64,000 bases of DNA from Candidatus Saccharibacteria bacterium oral taxon 488 (GTDB lineage: Bacteria > Patescibacteriota > Saccharimonadia > Saccharimonadales > Saccharimonadaceae): positions 186,001 through 250,000 of the forward strand of contig CP040003.1 of the NCBI GenBank assembly GCA_005697215.1, in the 5' to 3' direction. This document shows, in pieces, positions 60,854-64,000 of this stretch (positions within the stretch are counted from its first letter, which is position 1; each line of letters begins with the position of its first letter). Under the pieces are notes generated by a model. That model was not told the origin of the DNA. It saw nothing but the letters and a program-made list of their open reading frames with translations, and did no database searches. The position numbers and the translations under genes are program-made.

Positions 60854-62437
60854 ATGAGTCAAGCAAAAATGGAAGATATTATCAGCCTGTGTAAGCGTCG
60901 CGGCTTTATTTATCAGGGGTCGGATGTGTATGGTGGCCTGAGTGGTACGTGGGATTACGGCCCGCTGGGCGTGCAGCTGAAGCGTAATATCATGAATTTG
61001 TGGTGGCGCCGGTTTGTTGATGAGCGCGACGACATGTACGGCGTTGACGCGGCGATTTTGATGAATCAGAAGGTCTGGCAGGCCAGTGGGCATGTGGATA
61101 CGTTTTCTGACCCATTGGTGGAGTGTAACCACTGCAAGGCGCGCTTTCGTGAAGATCATCTACTCAAAGATCAACAGGAAAAGTTGGACGGGTACGAGAC
61201 TCTCACCGAGAAGATCCAATGGTATCGCGAGCATGCCACGGCGCCGAATTTCTATGACGAGATCAAAGAAAAAGAGCCCGAGTTGTTCAAGAAAATACTG
61301 GACATGGAGCTTGGCCCAAGTGAGATTGATCTCGAGGAGGCCAGCGATTTTGGGCTGAAAGAGTGGTCGCATGTGCTAAGAGTGATTAAATGTCCTAACT
61401 GTGGTACGCGAGGTGATTTTAGTGAGCCGCGACAGTTTAACATGATGTTCAAGACATTTGTCGGTGCTAGCGGGCAAAATGAGCTGGCGATTGATGAGCT
61501 GACGAGGGGCGTCGATGGTAAGCGTAGTCCTAGTGGCATGAAGGCGATTACCTACGATCCACAGTCGATTTCCTATCTTCGCCCCGAAACCGCCCAAGGC
61601 ATCTTCACTAATTTCAAAAACGTCGTCGATAGTTTCTACCCGAACTTGCCGTTTGGTATCGCTCAACAGGGCAAGGCGTTTCGTAATGAAATTGCGCCGC
61701 GCGACTTCGTCTTCCGCTCTCGGGAGTTTGAGCAGATGGAGATTGAATATTTCGTCGACCCTGAGCATTGGCAGGAGGCGTTTGATGAGCTACTGGCGGC
61801 GACGCATGAGTTTTTGGCAGAACTGGGCTTGAAGCAAGAGAATATTCACGAGCTGGACGTGCCAGCGGAGGATCGGGCGCATTATAGCAAAAAGACGATT
61901 GACATCGAATACGATTATCCAATTGGCCGCGAGGAGCTGATGGGCATCGCGTATCGGACTGATTTTGACCTGATGAACATTCAGCGCGCCAGTGGCAAGA
62001 GCATGGAATACACCGTCAAGGGGACGAACACAAAATTTGTTCCGCACGTCATCGAGCCGTCGTTTGGTGTCGAGCGGGCGCTGATGGCGGTGTTGTCGGG
62101 CGCGTACCGCGAGGACGAGCAAAACGGTGAAAAGCGGGTGTATTTGGCGTTGCCAGAGCATTTGGCGCCGGTCAAATTTGCCGTCTCGCCACTGCTGAAA
62201 AACAAGCCAGAATTGGTAGAAAAAGCCCGCGAAGTCTACGCCACACTCGCCAAAGCCAACCCAGGCCGGGTGATGTGGGACGACAACGGTAACATCGGCA
62301 AACGCTACCGCCGCCAAGACGAAATCGGCACGCCGCACTGCGTGGTGATCGACTTCCAAACACTAGAGGACGGCACCGTCACCGTGCGCGAGCGGGATAC
62401 GACGGAGCAGCGGCGGGTGAGGGTCGGAGAGCTGTAG
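60854..62437 (+). CDS. glyS: Glycyl-tRNA synthetase, dimeric (alpha2) type
   Basis: A 527-residue class II synthetase of the single-chain archaeal/eukaryal-like type, not the alpha2beta2 GlyQ/GlyS type. It opens with KMEDIISLCKRRGFIYQGSD; it carries a Cys-type zinc ribbon (CNHC...CPNC), FNMMFKTFVGA, RPETAQGIFTNF, RSREFEQMEIEYF and a C-terminal anticodon domain. ATG 60854 has GGAGGAAGG 8 bases upstream. The in-frame upstream ATG at 60815 is in the leader hairpin region and unlikely. Confidence 0.95.
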   Translation: MSQAKMEDIISLCKRRGFIYQGSDVYGGLSGTWDYGPLGVQLKRNIMNLWWRRFVDERDDMYGVDAAILMNQKVWQASGHVDTFSDPLVECNHCKARFREDHLLKDQQEKLDGYETLTEKIQWYREHATAPNFYDEIKEKEPELFKKILDMELGPSEIDLEEASDFGLKEWSHVLRVIKCPNCGTRGDFSEPRQFNMMFKTFVGASGQNELAIDELTRGVDGKRSPSGMKAITYDPQSISYLRPETAQGIFTNFKNVVDSFYPNLPFGIAQQGKAFRNEIAPRDFVFRSREFEQMEIEYFVDPEHWQEAFDELLAATHEFLAELGLKQENIHELDVPAEDRAHYSKKTIDIEYDYPIGREELMGIAYRTDFDLMNIQRASGKSMEYTVKGTNTKFVPHVIEPSFGVERALMAVLSGAYREDEQNGEKRVYLALPEHLAPVKFAVSPLLKNKPELVEKAREVYATLAKANPGRVMWDDNGNIGKRYRRQDEIGTPHCVVIDFQTLEDGTVTVRERDTTEQRRVRVGEL

Positions 62438-62481
62438 ATACTAGATATGAAAAAATAAATTAGTTTTGAGGAGCTAAAATA

Positions 62482-63099
62482 TTGATAGAAAGTAGACCTG
62501 AGTTTGATAAAATTACATCGTTTGACGAGTTTAATAAATATTATTGGTATCGTGAAGAACTTTCACAGATTTGCAAGTCATTAGGATTAGAATATAGAGG
62601 TACAAAACAAGAACTCAATTATATTATTGAGCAGTACTTTAAGGGTAATCTGATTAAAAAATCACTAATAAAAAACGAAACAAAGCAAGTTGAAAATATT
62701 ACATTAGACACGCCGTTACTTGAATGTGGTTTTTCTTTTAATGCAAAATTCAGAGAATATTTCTCCGCCGTAACAGGTATTACACCTTTTAAATTTACTG
62801 CTGATATGGCTACTGCTTGGCGGAAAGTAAAAAGAGAAAAGGATGGCAAATTTACAATCAAAGATATGCTGAAGGTGTATTATGGAGAGTCGGATTATGC
62901 CAAGTATGATAATTCGGTTTGTCAATGGAATCAATTTTTAAAGGATTTTAGTGCAGACGAAAATAGTCGCAACTATTCGAACAAATTAAAAGTAGCTTCT
63001 ATTCTTTGGAAAGAAGTTAGAAATTCAAAAAATGAAAAAATTTATTCAAAGAATCTTTTGAATGAATATGAACATAAAATAAAAGAGTATCACAATTAG
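62482..63099 (+). CDS. SAP-domain protein of Firmicute-like composition
   Basis: A 205-residue protein. Residues 12-55 resemble a SAP domain (helix-extended loop-helix: LSQICKSLGLEYRGTKQELN), a DNA-binding fold; the remainder has a segment FREYFSAVTGITPFKFTADM seen in Firmicute SAP-domain proteins of unknown function. The start is TTG at 62482 with GAGGAG upstream. The gene is much more AT-rich than its neighbours (hand counts of two 60-base lines, from 62521 and 62641, gave 18 and 14 G+C, compared with over half for nearby glyS) and rich in AAA, ATT and TTA codons. Recent transfer from a low-GC bacterium is likely. Confidence 0.8.
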   Translation: MIESRPEFDKITSFDEFNKYYWYREELSQICKSLGLEYRGTKQELNYIIEQYFKGNLIKKSLIKNETKQVENITLDTPLLECGFSFNAKFREYFSAVTGITPFKFTADMATAWRKVKREKDGKFTIKDMLKVYYGESDYAKYDNSVCQWNQFLKDFSADENSRNYSNKLKVASILWKEVRNSKNEKIYSKNLLNEYEHKIKEYHN

Positions 63100-63111
63100 A
63101 TAATTCCCAAC

Positions 63112-63192
63112 GTGTTAACACTCGATGAGCAGTTAATCATGGATATTGGAAAGACAGAATATACTGTAGGTGAAATGGTATCAGCCATTTAG
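63112..63192 (+). other. Possible 26-codon gene remnant
   Basis: A short frame from GTG 63112 reads VLTLDEQLIMDIGKTEYTVG and ends in TAG at 63190-63192. It looks like the tail of a degraded protein, not an independent gene, but could also be a chance frame. The rest of the interval 63100-63218 shows nothing else apart from the Nudix -10. Confidence 0.25.
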
Positions 63193-63218
63193 CGCTCAGG
63201 TGTAGTACAATGACTCTC

Positions 63219-63395
63219 ATGTCAAAAATCACCAAAGGACATATCATCACGCAGAATCTAGATGGAACGGACCATCTGGATTGTTTGTATCGCATCTCGC
63301 TCAAAGCCTTGATTTACAACGACGCTGGGCAGATTTTGGTCGTCAAAGAAATCGATCGGACGTATTGGGATTTGCCGGGCGGAGGTATGGATTGA
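63219..63395 (+). pseudogene. Truncated Nudix hydrolase gene
   Basis: A 58-residue frame begins MSKITKGHIITQNLDG and contains the N-terminal Nudix strands (ALIYNDAGQILVVKEIDR and YWDLPGGGMD), which lead into the Nudix box GX5EX7REUXEEXGU. It stops with TGA right after GGGMD, so the catalytic box is missing and no continuation is seen in any frame. TACAAT (63206-63211) ends 7 bases before ATG 63219, the leaderless promoter pattern of this genome. A truncated remnant. Confidence 0.7.
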
Positions 63396-63432
63396 TTTAT
63401 ATGCGCATCTCTGCTAATATAATACACACAGC

Positions 63433-63466
63433 ACCTCGGCTTGGGTTCGTCCCCGTCGAGGTTTTT
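63433..63466 (+). terminator. Hairpin terminator
   Basis: ACCTCG (63433-63438) pairs with CGAGGT (63457-63462), with an inner GGG/CCC pairing, followed by TTTTT. It lies between the Nudix remnant and the next promoter (TATAAT 63469-63474). Confidence 0.65.
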
Positions 63467-63513
63467 GGTATAATGGAGTATATCTGATACATAGTAAATC
63501 GGGAAATGTCTTA

Positions 63514-64000
63514 ATGACAAAAATACTCGCAATAATCTCCACTCACGGCAACGAATTATTAGGCCCAAATCTGCTGGCGTATATGCTCGCCAAACGGTCT
63601 AAACTGTTGGAAAATATGGAGTTCATCATAGCTAATCCGCGTGCTTACGCAAAGAATGTGCGCTATACTGAATCAGATCTAAATAGGAGCTACGGACTTG
63701 GCCTGGATACTTATGAGGGTCGGCGTACGAAGATTATTGAGGAGCGGATTCGGTTACTGAAGCCGGAGTTGGTATTGGATTTTCATACGACCACTGCCGA
63801 GCAGCCAAATATTTTGATAACGGCAGATAAAAATAATGAAGTAGTGCAGAGGTTTATCAACTCTAGCGCTGTAAAAGACGTTCTGGCGGTTGAGCCGCTT
63901 AATGACATCACGACGGTGGTGTCGAATTTCGCGGCTTATGAAGTTCCAAATTCGCATTTGAACGATGATCTGTATGAGCAAATATGCGCCGACATAGCAA
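63514..64000 (+). CDS. Succinylglutamate desuccinylase/aspartoacylase-like zinc enzyme (3' end outside window)
   Basis: An open frame from ATG 63514 (MTKILAIISTHGNELLGPNL) to the end of the window, 162 complete codons, without a stop. The zinc motif THGNE, then NPRAYAKN, DLNRSYG and DFHTTT are the signature motifs of the AstE/AspA branch of M14 metallopeptidase-like enzymes, with His and Glu of HGNE and His of DFH as zinc ligands. The substrate cannot be told from the part seen. TGGTATAAT at 63469-63474 gives a leader of about 33 bases. Confidence 0.82.
   Translation, partial: MTKILAIISTHGNELLGPNLLAYMLAKRSKLLENMEFIIANPRAYAKNVRYTESDLNRSYGLGLDTYEGRRTKIIEERIRLLKPELVLDFHTTTAEQPNILITADKNNEVVQRFINSSAVKDVLAVEPLNDITTVVSNFAAYEVPNSHLNDDLYEQICADIA

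Noticed and set aside
63438..63460. GGGTTCGTCCCC resembles a tRNA T-arm
   Set aside because: No acceptor or anticodon arms fit around it; the segment is better explained as the loop and inner stem of a terminator hairpin.
1..64000. CRISPR arrays, IS elements, prophage or toxin-antitoxin pairs
   Set aside because: No spaced direct repeats, transposase motifs, phage structural genes or paired small genes were seen on either strand.

Overview
The window reads as a chromosomal segment of a Candidatus Saccharibacteria (TM7, Patescibacteria/CPR) genome, probably a host-associated lineage. This is inferred from several things: a dense mosaic of short housekeeping operons with almost no biosynthetic metabolism; large surface proteins (a BspA/InlB-repeat adhesin and a collagen-like fibre protein) typical of epibiotic lineages; lineage-specific orphan genes between universal genes; and gene variants such as a short ProS and an L31 with a Lys/Ala tail. 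TGA is a normal stop: RF2 is encoded and many genes end in TGA, so the Absconditabacteria/Gracilibacteria code does not apply. Species-level identity cannot be read from the sequence alone.

Layout. 1-3.5 kb: 3' part of a sortase-type surface adhesin. 3.6-10.8 kb: rplU, parA-parB, lepB, an LCP cell-wall ligase, a membrane protein, htrA, prmC. 10.9-18 kb: orphan genes alternating with prfA, rpmE, rpsB-tsf and recF. 18.1-23.7 kb: frr-nucleotidyltransferase-uppS-rseP-CPBP protease-proS, then greA. 23.8-31.8 kb: an orphan, a DUF2207-like protein, a CNNM/CBS protein, an ABC exporter with a PadR regulator and a PspC-domain protein, and uppP. 31.8-34.1 kb: an ABC-ATPase pseudogene and a collagen-like fibre gene interrupted by an in-frame TAA. 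34.1-40.1 kb: serS, hpf, secA, an M16 peptidase. 40.2-46.5 kb: orphans, murD, hpt, murI, prfB. 46.4-51.9 kb: a membrane protein, ftsE-ftsX-CHAP hydrolase, ctpA, a receiver protein. 52-62.4 kb: rpmA, an RNA methyltransferase, a flippase-like protein, xseAB, a histidine kinase/receiver pair with recO, an orphan, glyS. 62.4-64 kb: an AT-rich, probably acquired segment with a SAP-domain gene, a truncated Nudix gene and the 5' part of a succinylglutamate desuccinylase/aspartoacylase-like gene.

Together the genes serve translation (L21, L27, L31, S2, EF-Ts, RF1, RF2, RRF, PrmC, three tRNA synthetases, HPF), chromosome segregation and repair (ParAB, RecF, RecO, ExoVII), secretion and envelope proteolysis (SecA, LepB, HtrA, RseP, CtpA), cell wall and division (UppS, UppP, MurD, MurI, LCP, FtsEX with a CHAP hydrolase) and surface contact.

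The most striking pattern is in the promoters. About twenty genes have a -10 hexamer (often extended, TGnTATAAT) ending only 6-9 bases before the start codon, which predicts leaderless mRNAs. Several orphan genes instead carry near-consensus TTGACA promoters, and three of these share a sequence with an AG-dinucleotide run in the spacer (15, 17 and 19 bp), which looks capable of slippage. No tRNA, rRNA, CRISPR array, IS element or parS site was recognised.
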